Assembly (NCBI GenBank): GCA_001795165.1
Contig: MGNS01000139.1
Coordinates: forward strand, 28,897 to 52,508
Source: Chloroflexi bacterium RBG_16_57_11
GTDB lineage: Bacteria > Chloroflexota > Anaerolineae > Anaerolineales > UBA4823
DNA: 23,612 nt
Direction: 5' to 3'
The notes beneath the pieces were generated by a model. That model was not told the DNA's origin. It made no database searches and saw only the letters and a list, made by a program, of their open reading frames with translations. The first letter of the stretch is position 1, and each line of letters opens with the position of its first letter. The translations under genes and the position numbers were made by a program. Below, piece after piece: positions 17,296-23,612 of the stretch.

Positions 17296-18018
17296 TTAAT
17301 CCTGTTCAATGAGACCGTCGACAATTCTAACTTGCCGGGTGGCTCGCCTGGCTACACCCCTGTCGTGGGTGACGATTAATAGCGTCTTGCCCTGCTCCAC
17401 CATTCCGGCGAACACATCCATGATCTCGTCGCTGGTGCGCGAGTCCAGATTACCGGTAGGCTCATCCGCCACCAGGATTGGCGGGTCGTTGGCCAGCGCG
17501 CGGGCGATCGCTACGCGCTGCTGTTGCCCGCCGGAGATCTCGGAAGGGCGTTTATGGACATGCTCGGCCAGCCCCACCTGTTCGAGGATGTGCAACGCTC
17601 GCTCGCGCCGCTCTTTGGGGGCGTACACACCGCAAAATTCCATGGGGATGGTCACGTTTTTTATAAGGCTAATGCTGGGTAGGAGCTGAAAAAACTGAAA
17701 GACTACCCCCAGATTGAGCCCGCGCCAGCGTGCCCGGTCATCTTCACTCAGGTGATGTAATTCTGTCCCGGCAATGCAAATATCACCGCTGTCCGGGCGG
17801 TCGATGCCGGTAACCATGTTCACCAGGGTGGATTTACCTGCCCCAGATTTACCCACTACTGCGAGGAACTCACCGGCCGTCACAGAGAGGTCCAACCCAC
17901 GCAAGGCAGGTATCGCGCCTGCCGGGGTATGATAGCTTTTAGACAGGCGGCGCAATTCTATGATTGGTAAATCAGGCACCGCCAATTCAGGTTGATTGAT
18001 GGTTTGTGAATCCAACAT
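17296..18018 (-). CDS. ABC transporter ATPase, LolD/MacB type (first ATPase of the system)
   Basis: The protein has 240 residues from the ATG at 18018. An in-frame upstream ATG at 18096 would add 26 residues, but it would run through the operator-like palindrome and overlap the far 5' part of the regulator frame, so the inner start is preferred. Walker A is GKSGAGKST, the signature is ISGGQQQRVAIARA, Walker B is ILVADEPTGNLDS and the switch is VTHD; all are intact. It is the first gene of the ATPase-permease-ATPase operon, with the permease 14 bp downstream. It energises the FtsX-like permease. Its paralogue at 14129-14851 probably arose by duplication. The promoter region is shared with the divergent TetR gene. 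Confidence 0.92.
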   Translation of the reverse strand: MLDSQTINQPELAVPDLPIIELRRLSKSYHTPAGAIPALRGLDLSVTAGEFLAVVGKSGAGKSTLVNMVTGIDRPDSGDICIAGTELHHLSEDDRARWRGLNLGVVFQFFQLLPSISLIKNVTIPMEFCGVYAPKERRERALHILEQVGLAEHVHKRPSEISGGQQQRVAIARALANDPPILVADEPTGNLDSRTSDEIMDVFAGMVEQGKTLLIVTHDRGVARRATRQVRIVDGLIEQD

Positions 18019-18050
18019 CTCATCTATTATTAATTTATGAAACACTATAT

Positions 18051-18095
18051 ATGATATGATACAATGTATATCATTATGTGCGCGGAAGTATATCA
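18051..18095. promoter_or_regulatory. Operator-like AT-rich repeats between ABC operon and TetR gene
   Basis: Three copies of the half-site TGATAT/ATATCA are present: inverted at 18052-18057, direct at 18068-18073 and again at 18090-18095. The first two form ATGATAT-N10-ATATCAT (18051-18074) with a perfect odd palindrome ATACAATGTAT (18059-18069) at its centre. GTATATCA repeats at 18066 and 18088, 22 bp apart (about two helical turns). It lies in the 137-bp gap between the divergent genes, 33 bp from the ATPase start. That is the usual place for a TetR-family operator controlling both directions. Binding is inferred, not shown. Confidence 0.45.
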
Positions 18096-18155
18096 CAAGT
18101 TAGCCGCTCAAGTGCTTTTTATGACCTAATTGTTAGATTAGAAAATCGAGTACGG

Positions 18156-18740
18156 ATGATGAATATAGATCGAACGGATCGCCGGGTGAGACGGACGCAC
18201 AAGCTATTACAGGGGGCCCTGGTTGGACTGACCCTCGAGAGGGGTTTCGATGCGGTCACCATACGAGATATCACCGACCGGGCGGATGTGGGCTACGCAA
18301 CTTTCTTTCGCCATTACCCGGATAAAGAGGCGTTGCTTGCAGATGTGCTCGAGGCGATGAAGGATGAATTTCAAAGCCTGCTGGCTCCCTATTCGATGGT
18401 CAGCAATCCTGAGAAAACCGGCACTCTGCTCTTCGAGTATGTGGAGCAAAATAGAGATTTGTGCCGGGTACTGCTCAACAGCACCGATACCATGTCACTG
18501 CTAAAGCCGGTGCAGGAGATCGGCATGAGCGATCGGTCATTGATGTTCAATTTCTCTGCGCAGAGCTCCGTGCCGGTGGAGATCGCCATCAGTCACTTGA
18601 TGTCCTCCCTTGTCATGCTGATCCGTTGGTGGCTGGACCACGACATGCCATATCCTCCCGAGCGCATGGGGCAAATCGCCGCAGGGCTGATCATCCGCCC
18701 GGTCATTGGGGCAGTGCTGGGTGATGCAAACGGTGCTTAG
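18156..18740 (+). CDS. TetR/AcrR-family transcriptional regulator
   Basis: The protein has 194 residues from the ATG-ATG pair at 18156; a frame extension to 18078 crosses the presumed control region and is unlikely to be translated. Residues 8-60 are the TetR DNA-binding domain, with the helix-turn-helix at about 35-55 (TIRDITDRADVGYATFFRHYPDKEALL, split across the recognition helix with the classical F-F-R/Y-H-Y-x-x-K-E signature). The C-terminal ligand/dimer domain (65-190) is mostly helical and has no assignable ligand; it resembles the C-terminal domain found in many Chloroflexota/Firmicutes TetR proteins. It is divergent from the ABC operon, so it most likely represses that transporter and itself until an inducer binds. 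Confidence 0.9.
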   Translation: MMNIDRTDRRVRRTHKLLQGALVGLTLERGFDAVTIRDITDRADVGYATFFRHYPDKEALLADVLEAMKDEFQSLLAPYSMVSNPEKTGTLLFEYVEQNRDLCRVLLNSTDTMSLLKPVQEIGMSDRSLMFNFSAQSSVPVEIAISHLMSSLVMLIRWWLDHDMPYPPERMGQIAAGLIIRPVIGAVLGDANGA

Positions 18741-18826
18741 CCCAGGGCCGTGACGAATGTAGAGTTATCTGTGCTACAATATCAATTCATTCGCTCGAAT
18801 TAGCAGCTAATGCGGTTGTAGCTAAG

Positions 18827-19525
18827 ATGCCAGTACTTTCCCCCGTCAATACCGCCCTCAGCTTACTCCGCCAGCTTCCCATCCTGGCGGATGTGCCCGA
18901 GCCGGATCTGGAGGCTTTGGCGCGGCAGGTTGTCTTCCGCAATTATGCTCGCGAGGAAGAGATCTTCTACCAGGGCGATCCCGCAGACCGGGTGTGGTGG
19001 GTTCACACCGGGCGTGTCAAGATCATTTTTCATGACCAGGACGGCCGTGAAGTCATCCTGGAGATCATCTCGCCTGGGGAAGCCTTCGGAGGGGCTGTGT
19101 TGTTCTTCCCCACCCAACCGGCCACGGCCAAAGCGCTGGAGGAGGCCTCGATTGCCAGCTTTCCCAGCGAGTTGTATGCCCGGTTTCTATTGGATCACCC
19201 TCCGGTAACGCTTAAGCTCTTACGTATGTTGGGGGCGCGACATCTTTCGATGATCAACATGCAAATCCTGGCAGGCGAGCGCGTCGAGCGACGTATGGCG
19301 CATATTCTATATAAACTGGCCAACCGGGTAGGGCGTCCGGAGCCAGGCGGAACGCTGATCACCATCCCGCTATCCCGGCAGGACCTGGCGGATATGTCCT
19401 GCACATCGCTGGAAACAGCCATCCGGACCGTATCGCGCTTCCAAAAGGAAGGCATGCTCATGACCCGCCGAGGCGGGTATCTGGTCGTTACCGATATGGA
19501 GAGGCTGAAAGAGCTGACCGAATGA
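18827..19525 (+). CDS. Crp/Fnr-family transcriptional regulator
   Basis: The protein has 232 residues. Residues 15-125 form the cyclic-nucleotide-binding-like beta-roll (EEIFYQGDPADRVWWVHTGRV, then ISPGEAFGGAVLF). Residues 126-150 are the dimerisation helix. The winged helix-turn-helix spans about 175-225, with the recognition region SRQDLADMSCTSLETAIRTV (183-202). The only cysteine is C192 in the HTH, so there is no Fnr-type [4Fe-4S] cluster; a haem- or nucleotide-sensing (Dnr-, NtcA- or Crp-like) role is possible. Its stop lies 2 bp from the stop of the convergent nos accessory operon. Regulators of this family control denitrification genes in many bacteria, so regulation of nos is a reasonable inference. 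The 86-bp upstream gap holds a TACAAT (18775-18780) but no good -35. Confidence 0.9.
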   Translation: MPVLSPVNTALSLLRQLPILADVPEPDLEALARQVVFRNYAREEEIFYQGDPADRVWWVHTGRVKIIFHDQDGREVILEIISPGEAFGGAVLFFPTQPATAKALEEASIASFPSELYARFLLDHPPVTLKLLRMLGARHLSMINMQILAGERVERRMAHILYKLANRVGRPEPGGTLITIPLSRQDLADMSCTSLETAIRTVSRFQKEGMLMTRRGGYLVVTDMERLKELTE

Positions 19526-19527
19526 AG

Positions 19528-19845
19528 CTATGACGGATGGTCCGGATCTTGCTCCACGAGCGGCAGTAGAATAAATTTTATATTGCTATTTTGTGGGCGC
19601 ACCTGGCAGGCAGGTCCAATTTTGCAGTGGTCGTGCGGAGCATGATCAAACCAGCCGCCGCAGCGATGGCACTGCGCCCGCGTCTGATAGCACCAGACCT
19701 CGACCTCCGGCTCGCCGCAGTGTGGGCACGCCAGGTAATCCGGAAAAGGATCGGGCAGGGGCAAATCCTCGGGTGCAGCGTCTGAGGCGTCCATTTCGTC
19801 GCGCGCCAGGGTTTGACCAGGCTCCGCCGGGGCTGGATTCCACAT
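19528..19845 (-). CDS. Cys/His-rich zinc-ribbon-like small protein, hypothetical
   Basis: The protein has 105 residues, no signal peptide and no membrane segment. An acidic, Pro-rich N-terminus (DAAPEDLPLPDPFPDYL) leads to a zinc-ribbon-like pair of knuckles: C40-PH-C43 and C59-HR-C62, with C52 between. A second cluster, H68, H71, H73, C74 and C80 (FDHAPHDHCKIGPAC), could bind another metal. The gene starts 19 bp after the cytochrome c stop on the same strand and ends 2 bp from the convergent Crp/Fnr stop, so it is likely the last gene of the nos accessory operon. I do not recognise the family. A redox or metal-binding partner in N2O-reductase maturation is possible, but only by position. ATG 19794 (residue 18) is an alternative start. 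Confidence 0.65.
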   Translation of the reverse strand: MWNPAPAEPGQTLARDEMDASDAAPEDLPLPDPFPDYLACPHCGEPEVEVWCYQTRAQCHRCGGWFDHAPHDHCKIGPACQVRPQNSNIKFILLPLVEQDPDHPS

Positions 19846-19864
19846 GCAGAGCCTGGCCTGCTTC

Positions 19865-20260
19865 TCATTTCACTTGTTTGATCCGGACATAAGCCACGAT
19901 GTTGAGCAGATCGTTTTCGGTCAGCGCCGGATTGCCGCCCTTGGGGGGCATGTCCACGCCCTGGGTGTTGAGCGGATCGCTGGCAGGTCGTCCGACTTTA
20001 AGGAAATCGACCATCTGCGGGTTGGTCCTTCCTTTGACAAACTCGCTGGTGGTCAGGTCTTTTCCCAGGTTGGGCATGCCTTTGAGATCGGTGCCATGAC
20101 AGGCGATGCAGGTCTTATCGAAGGCGACTTTTCCAGCCACCGGGTCGCCGGGCGGCTCGGTTGGGGTGGGCGTTGGAGCCGGTGTGCCGCCGCCACAGGC
20201 CGGCAGAAAGATAGCCAGCGCCAGCAGCAGGGTGATCAGGAAGAGGAAACGATTTTTCAT
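19865..20260 (-). CDS. Lipoprotein c-type cytochrome (class I-like, mono-haem)
   Basis: The protein has 131 residues. A lipoprotein signal peptide (LLLALAIFLPAC) has its lipidated C22 followed by a Gly/Thr/Pro linker. The haem-binding motif is C51-IA-C54-H55, and the distal Met ligand is probably M104 (VDMPPKGGN). The family helix NDLLNIVAYVR (116-126) closes the fold. Length and order match small class I cytochromes c. It is tethered to the outer face of the cytoplasmic membrane, where it could pass electrons to NosZ. It lies 42 bp after nosL with a strong AAAGGAGT ribosome-binding site. A cytochrome in this place is common in clade II-type nos clusters of non-proteobacterial N2O reducers (established for some groups; inferred here). 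Confidence 0.9.
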   Translation of the reverse strand: MKNRFLFLITLLLALAIFLPACGGGTPAPTPTPTEPPGDPVAGKVAFDKTCIACHGTDLKGMPNLGKDLTTSEFVKGRTNPQMVDFLKVGRPASDPLNTQGVDMPPKGGNPALTENDLLNIVAYVRIKQVK

Positions 20261-20302
20261 TTTTTTACTCCTTTGAATAATAGATGGTTGATTTTCCGCA
20301 AA

Positions 20303-20770
20303 CTAAGGGTGCTCGACCATGTGCACCTGAGCGCGCATTTCATCCAGGGTGAATAACTTGCCGTTTCTCTCGGCGGCGAAGGCTTCGGCCTGCGCCTGGT
20401 CAGCGAAGGCAACGATACCGCCGGCCATTGGCGTCTGAATGGTCGGGCTTTTTACGAATTTAGTCGTTTCGCCAAGGATCCATTCTTCGGATAAATAATC
20501 ATGAACGAACCAGGCTGCAACCTGTGCTTCCGGGTGGTTCATGTGATAGGCCAGCATCTCGCCCACATCATCGAACTTGAGGTATTCACCATTCACCAGC
20601 AGGGTGGCGGCTGCGAATCGCGGCTGATCGATAACCATCCCGCAGGCGTCGCAGGTGTCTTGCCCGTAATCAATCTGCGGCGGTAAGGGACCAGCCGTTT
20701 TCGGCTTGCAAGCAGGTAAGGCTGCCAGGAGGAGGCACACGATGAGTATGTTTTTTAAACTCGGTATCAT
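20303..20770 (-). CDS. nosL: NosL, copper-binding lipoprotein for N2O reductase maturation
   Basis: The protein has 155 residues. A lipoprotein signal peptide (IVCLLLAALPAC) ends at lipidated C21. The NosL copper motif is present as C40-DA-C43-G-M45 (DTCDACGMVIDQPRFAA), followed by KFDDVGEMLAYH and a C-terminal IVAFADQAQAEAFAAE segment typical of the family. NosL delivers Cu(I) to the NosDFY complex for assembly of the CuZ site. The ATG (20770) overlaps the nosY stop by 4 nt (ATGA), so the two are translationally coupled. The same frame stays open upstream to 21532, but that part is only the off-frame image of nosY and should not be included in the protein. Confidence 0.93.
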   Translation of the reverse strand: MIPSLKNILIVCLLLAALPACKPKTAGPLPPQIDYGQDTCDACGMVIDQPRFAAATLLVNGEYLKFDDVGEMLAYHMNHPEAQVAAWFVHDYLSEEWILGETTKFVKSPTIQTPMAGGIVAFADQAQAEAFAAERNGKLFTLDEMRAQVHMVEHP

Positions 20771-21594
20771 ACATCTCTCCGAAATTTGAAAAGGGTGAAA
20801 GCAATTCCAAACGTGACCACCGTCCAGGCTGCCAGCAGCCCGCCCAGGATAACATGCAGGAAACCCCCGTAGCGGTAGATGGCATACTGTCCGACCGGGC
20901 CCAGAGTGTCCAATGTGGCGCGCAGGCTGTAGATTGCCCCCAGCTTGAAGCTTTGCAATGGATTCACCACCAACGCACCCAGCAGTCCCGAAGCGGTTGG
21001 TCTCAGCGCCAGCGTTGCCCCGACCAGCCCGAGATCGGCCAGGAAGACCAGTCCCAGCCACAGCAACAGCGCGGCCCCGTTGGCGGTGGAGCCCTTTTGA
21101 GTCAGGGTGCTGACCAGGAAGCCGAGCCCGAGTGAGGCCAGTGCAAGTAGCGCAGTGTAGCCTGCCAGGCGGAGAAAGGCCGCGGCATCTGCGCTTCCAG
21201 TGGTGGCGATGGCCAGCGCAGCCAGACCAAAACCGGCCAGCAGCGCCGCGCCGGTCGCCATGGCCGCGCCCAGTGCCTTTCCGAAGAACACCTCCCCACG
21301 GCTGACGGGTTGCGCCAGCAGGTACAACAGCGCGCCGCGCTCGCGATCGGCGGCGACGGCGCCCGCACCCACGCTCAACCCGAGCAGCGGTACGAAGAGC
21401 ACCAAGGCATTGACCAGGCTGGCAGCGGTCCGTCCAAATCCGCCCAGCCCGGCATAACCGGCGGTGGCCAGGCTGGCGCGCGATAGGCCAAAAGCCAGTA
21501 CGGCAAAGCCTGCCGCGAAGATGAACAGCCACCTGTTGCGCAGCGCTTCACGCAACTCGCGTTGGGCAATGATCCAGATCGGTCTCAATTCCAT
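20767..21594 (-). CDS. nosY: NosY, ABC-2 type permease of the N2O reductase maturation complex
   Basis: This 275-residue membrane protein has about six TM helices. The N-terminal amphipathic segment WIIAQRELREALRNRWLF, the loop AVAADRERGALLYLLAQPVSRGEV (79-102) and the C-terminal NPLQSFKLGAIYSLRATLDTLGP (211-233) are NosY hallmarks. Length matches Pseudomonas NosY (about 276). NosY is the membrane core that works with NosF (ATPase) and NosD (periplasmic beta-helix) to mature the copper sites of NosZ. Its ATG overlaps the end of the nosD-nosF frame by 10 nt and its stop overlaps nosL by 4 nt, so the operon is tightly coupled. Confidence 0.95.
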   Translation of the reverse strand: MELRPIWIIAQRELREALRNRWLFIFAAGFAVLAFGLSRASLATAGYAGLGGFGRTAASLVNALVLFVPLLGLSVGAGAVAADRERGALLYLLAQPVSRGEVFFGKALGAAMATGAALLAGFGLAALAIATTGSADAAAFLRLAGYTALLALASLGLGFLVSTLTQKGSTANGAALLLWLGLVFLADLGLVGATLALRPTASGLLGALVVNPLQSFKLGAIYSLRATLDTLGPVGQYAIYRYGGFLHVILGGLLAAWTVVTFGIAFTLFKFRRDV

Positions 21595-23612
21595 GATTCA
21601 ACTCTTTGAATATCAAAATCCAATACATGCACGCCGTGCTGCTCCAACAGCTCCATCGTTTTCAATTTCTGACCGGCGTCGAGCTGGATGACCACTGTAC
21701 CGCGCCCGTTGATATGCCCTTCTACACCGGCCTCATTGAGCAGCGACAGGGCGCGCTCACGCTGTTCGCTGGCAATCCACAGCGCCAGCTCGGCTTCGGG
21801 CATCAGCCGCTGTCGCAAGGCATTGGGTGGCAGCTCTTCGATCAGCTTACCACGCTCCAACACCAGGACGCGGTCTGCCAATGTTTCTACTTCTTCCAGC
21901 CGGTGGGAGGCGAAGAGTAAAGTCTTACCCTCCTTGCGCAGCTCTCTTAATAAACCGAGATAATCACGCCGCGAGCGGGCGTCCAGGTTGGCGGTAGGCT
22001 CGTCCAGCAGCAGCAGTGGCGGATCGCTCAGCAAGGCTACTGCCAGCGCCAGGCGCTGCTTCAGACCGCCGGAAAGCGCCGGCACCGGCTTGCGGGCGTG
22101 TTCTGCCAGGCCGAGTTTTTCCAGCAACAGGCTTACGCGCTCCGGACTGACCTGCTTAAGCCGGGCGTAAAATGCCAGCGTAGCCTGCACGCTCATATCG
22201 TAGTAAATCGCTTCCTGCGGCACATAGCCGATGTGCCGGCGAACGGCTTTGCCATCTCGCTGCACGCTTCGTCCGTTAACCTGGATCAGGCCCGTGACCT
22301 GGATCAGCCCCAGGATGGCTTTGACCAGGGTTGTCTTTCCAGCGCCGTTTGCGCCCCACAGTGCAAGCGACTCACCATGGCCTAAAGAGAAGCTCACCGC
22401 CTCCAGGACGGTCGCTTTGCCATATCGCTTGGAGACGCCTTCGAGCCGGATGGCTGGCGCCGGCCCAGAAATCAATGAGTCCGTTGGAATGGATCGTGTT
22501 TTCATAGGTGGTTGGAGGGCTATGGATGATCCTGGATCGGCCGGAGGTTTCCCGCCGGTGTTGGTGGTCGGAGCCAGCCCCTTGAAAGCGGGTGGGTGGA
22601 TGAGCAGAAAGCTGAGCGACAGCAGCCCAAGCCCTGCCAGGATCAGCTGCGCCCATTGGGAGGGCGCCTGCGTAACGGTAACCCAGGCAGGTATTGCCGT
22701 TGGGTTATTGAGCGGAGCGGTATCTTCGAGCTTTGGTTGCGGCTTGAAGACAGGAAAGGTCGTCGCTGCCATCTCGATTGCCTGGGCTGCGGGGCTGTAA
22801 ATCAGCGCCCGGAGCAGCGGCTCGCGATCGGTCAGGCTTTCGAAAAAACGCTCGGAACGATATGGGATTTCGCCATGACCATCCTGATCGGCATCGAAAC
22901 CGGTGTAGTCGCTCCAAAAGTTGCCTTGCCAGCGATTCTCACCGGGCTTGCCGCCCCCTTGCAATGCCACCTGCTCTACATTTTCCCAGAAGGTATTTTC
23001 TTCGAAGTTTGTCCCATGAACGGCAGTTATAACGATGACGCCAACGTCATTAAAAGCCAGGATGTTTTTCTCAAAGCGGGCATAACTGCTCGGTGTGAAG
23101 GGTGTGCCGTCGATGTAGACGCCTGCGCCGTTGTCCACCAGCAGGTTTTCCTGCGCTGTGATCGCGTCTGCGTCTTTAAAGCCCAACGCATAGCCGCTTG
23201 GCCCGCGCTGACCGCGTAAATCGTTCTGGCGCAGCATAACCTGGCGTGAGTACATCGTGTAAATCCCTACCGAGTTGTCCAGCAGCCGGTTGCCCTCGAT
23301 CACCGCATGATCACAATACATCAGGTGGATGCCATATCTCCCTCCTTCGATCAGGTTATCCACCACCGTCACATCAGACGAGTACCACATGACGACATCC
23401 CGGGCCTGCCGCACAATATTACCCTCAACCGTCACCCCCTGGCTATACCATAAGCGGATGCCGTCCCCTTTGCGTGCCAGCTCGTATTGCTCTTTACTGC
23501 TGATCTGGTTGCCACGTATGAGAGCCCGGTCGGCCTGAGCGACAAAGATGCCGAACAGCACATCTTCTAATCGATTATCCGCCACGGTGATATCCGGTGC
23601 TATCAGCGTGAT
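21585..23612 (-). CDS. nosD-nosF: NosD-NosF fusion: beta-helix copper-maturation protein joined to ABC ATPase (5' end beyond window)
   Basis: A single open frame enters from the right edge and ends at 21585. Numbering here is from the GTG at 23585, but the frame continues upstream through the edge (ITLIAPDIT), so the start is outside. Residues 1-260 are NosD: right-handed beta-helix repeats (GDGIRLWYS, RDVVMWYSS, GRYGIHLMY, VGIYTMYS) ending in GNFWSDYTGFDADQDGHGEIPY. Residues 310-330 are a TM helix. A Pro/Thr-rich linker (331-375) leads to NosF: Walker A GANGAGKTT (411-419), signature LSGGLKQRLALA (504-515), Walker B LLLLDEPTANLD (524-535) and H561. The NosF part ends with the usual C-terminal domain. 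NosD would lie outside and NosF inside, with the helix between. M361 (22505) has no ribosome-binding site, so a separate nosF start is unlikely. A sequencing error removing a stop remains possible. Confidence 0.93.
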   Translation of the reverse strand: MTLIAPDITVADNRLEDVLFGIFVAQADRALIRGNQISSKEQYELARKGDGIRLWYSQGVTVEGNIVRQARDVVMWYSSDVTVVDNLIEGGRYGIHLMYCDHAVIEGNRLLDNSVGIYTMYSRQVMLRQNDLRGQRGPSGYALGFKDADAITAQENLLVDNGAGVYIDGTPFTPSSYARFEKNILAFNDVGVIVITAVHGTNFEENTFWENVEQVALQGGGKPGENRWQGNFWSDYTGFDADQDGHGEIPYRSERFFESLTDREPLLRALIYSPAAQAIEMAATTFPVFKPQPKLEDTAPLNNPTAIPAWVTVTQAPSQWAQLILAGLGLLSLSFLLIHPPAFKGLAPTTNTGGKPPADPGSSIALQPPMKTRSIPTDSLISGPAPAIRLEGVSKRYGKATVLEAVSFSLGHGESLALWGANGAGKTTLVKAILGLIQVTGLIQVNGRSVQRDGKAVRRHIGYVPQEAIYYDMSVQATLAFYARLKQVSPERVSLLLEKLGLAEHARKPVPALSGGLKQRLALAVALLSDPPLLLLDEPTANLDARSRRDYLGLLRELRKEGKTLLFASHRLEEVETLADRVLVLERGKLIEELPPNALRQRLMPEAELALWIASEQRERALSLLNEAGVEGHINGRGTVVIQLDAGQKLKTMELLEQHGVHVLDFDIQRVESWN

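Noticed and set aside
18750..18780. Possible sigma-70 promoter (GTGACG ... TACAAT) upstream of the Crp/Fnr gene
   Set aside because: The spacing is 19 bp and the -35 matches only 4 of 6, too weak to list as a feature.
20288..20301. TTGATTTTCCGCAA between nosL and the cytochrome gene, resembling an Fnr box
   Set aside because: Only the first half matches TTGAT-N4-ATCAA; the second half is CGCAA. Its place inside the operon also makes an activator site unlikely.
20771..21532. Upstream extension of the nosL frame to a 409-codon frame
   Set aside because: The added part is Arg/Gly-rich off-frame sequence lying wholly inside nosY. NosL has its own signal peptide beginning at 20770.
22503..22505. 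Separate nosF start at the internal ATG
   Set aside because: No ribosome-binding site precedes it and the frame is open with NosD upstream, so a fusion fits better; kept as an alternative.

Overview
The window (23,612 bp) looks like bacterial chromosome, most likely from an Anaerolineae-type Chloroflexota or a similar environmental lineage. That guess rests on three things: lipoproteins and a membrane-anchored NosD, FtsX/MacB-like exporters, and a response regulator joined to a CpaE-like ATPase. No rRNA or marker gene confirms it. No tRNA, rRNA, CRISPR array, transposase or phage gene was seen. Nearly every kilobase is coding, mostly on the minus strand, with many short gaps and 4-nt ATGA overlaps that indicate operons. 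By eye the left part (1-5 kb) is more AT-rich than the right part (14-23.6 kb).

Layout. (1) 1-4403, minus: a signalling operon with a 1000-residue hybrid histidine kinase (two PAS, HisKA, ATPase, two receivers, HPt), then a receiver-CpaE/MinD-type ATPase protein, then the start of a small lipoprotein cut by the left edge. (2) 4404-4830: a gene-poor spacer. (3) 4831-12083, minus: a surface-glycan cluster. In transcription order it holds a GT39-type membrane glycosyltransferase, a BcsA-like processive GT2, two GT2 enzymes sharing a small module at opposite ends, and a Wzm/Wzt-type ABC exporter. (4) 12084-12437: a divergent spacer with a 74-nt imperfect inverted repeat. (5) 12438-14111, plus: an EptA/MCR-type phosphoethanolamine-transferase-like enzyme, which may decorate the glycan or a lipid. 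(6) 14129-18018, minus: an ABC system with one two-module FtsX permease between two paralogous ATPases. A divergent TetR regulator (18156-18740) is separated from it by an AT-rich operator-like region. (7) 18827-19525, plus: a Crp/Fnr-family regulator without an Fe-S cluster. (8) 19528 to the right edge, minus: the accessory part of a nitrous oxide reductase (nos) operon. In transcription order it holds nosD fused in frame to nosF, nosY, nosL, a lipoprotein cytochrome c and a Cys/His-rich zinc-ribbon protein. nosZ is not in the window and is expected beyond the right edge.

How the parts fit. NosD, NosF and NosY form the ABC-type maturation machine for the copper sites of N2O reductase. NosL is the copper-delivery lipoprotein, and the cytochrome is a candidate electron donor. 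The Crp/Fnr protein, convergent with this operon, is a candidate regulator of it. The standout observation is the single reading frame that runs from the extracytoplasmic beta-helix of NosD, through one membrane helix, into the cytoplasmic NosF ATPase.
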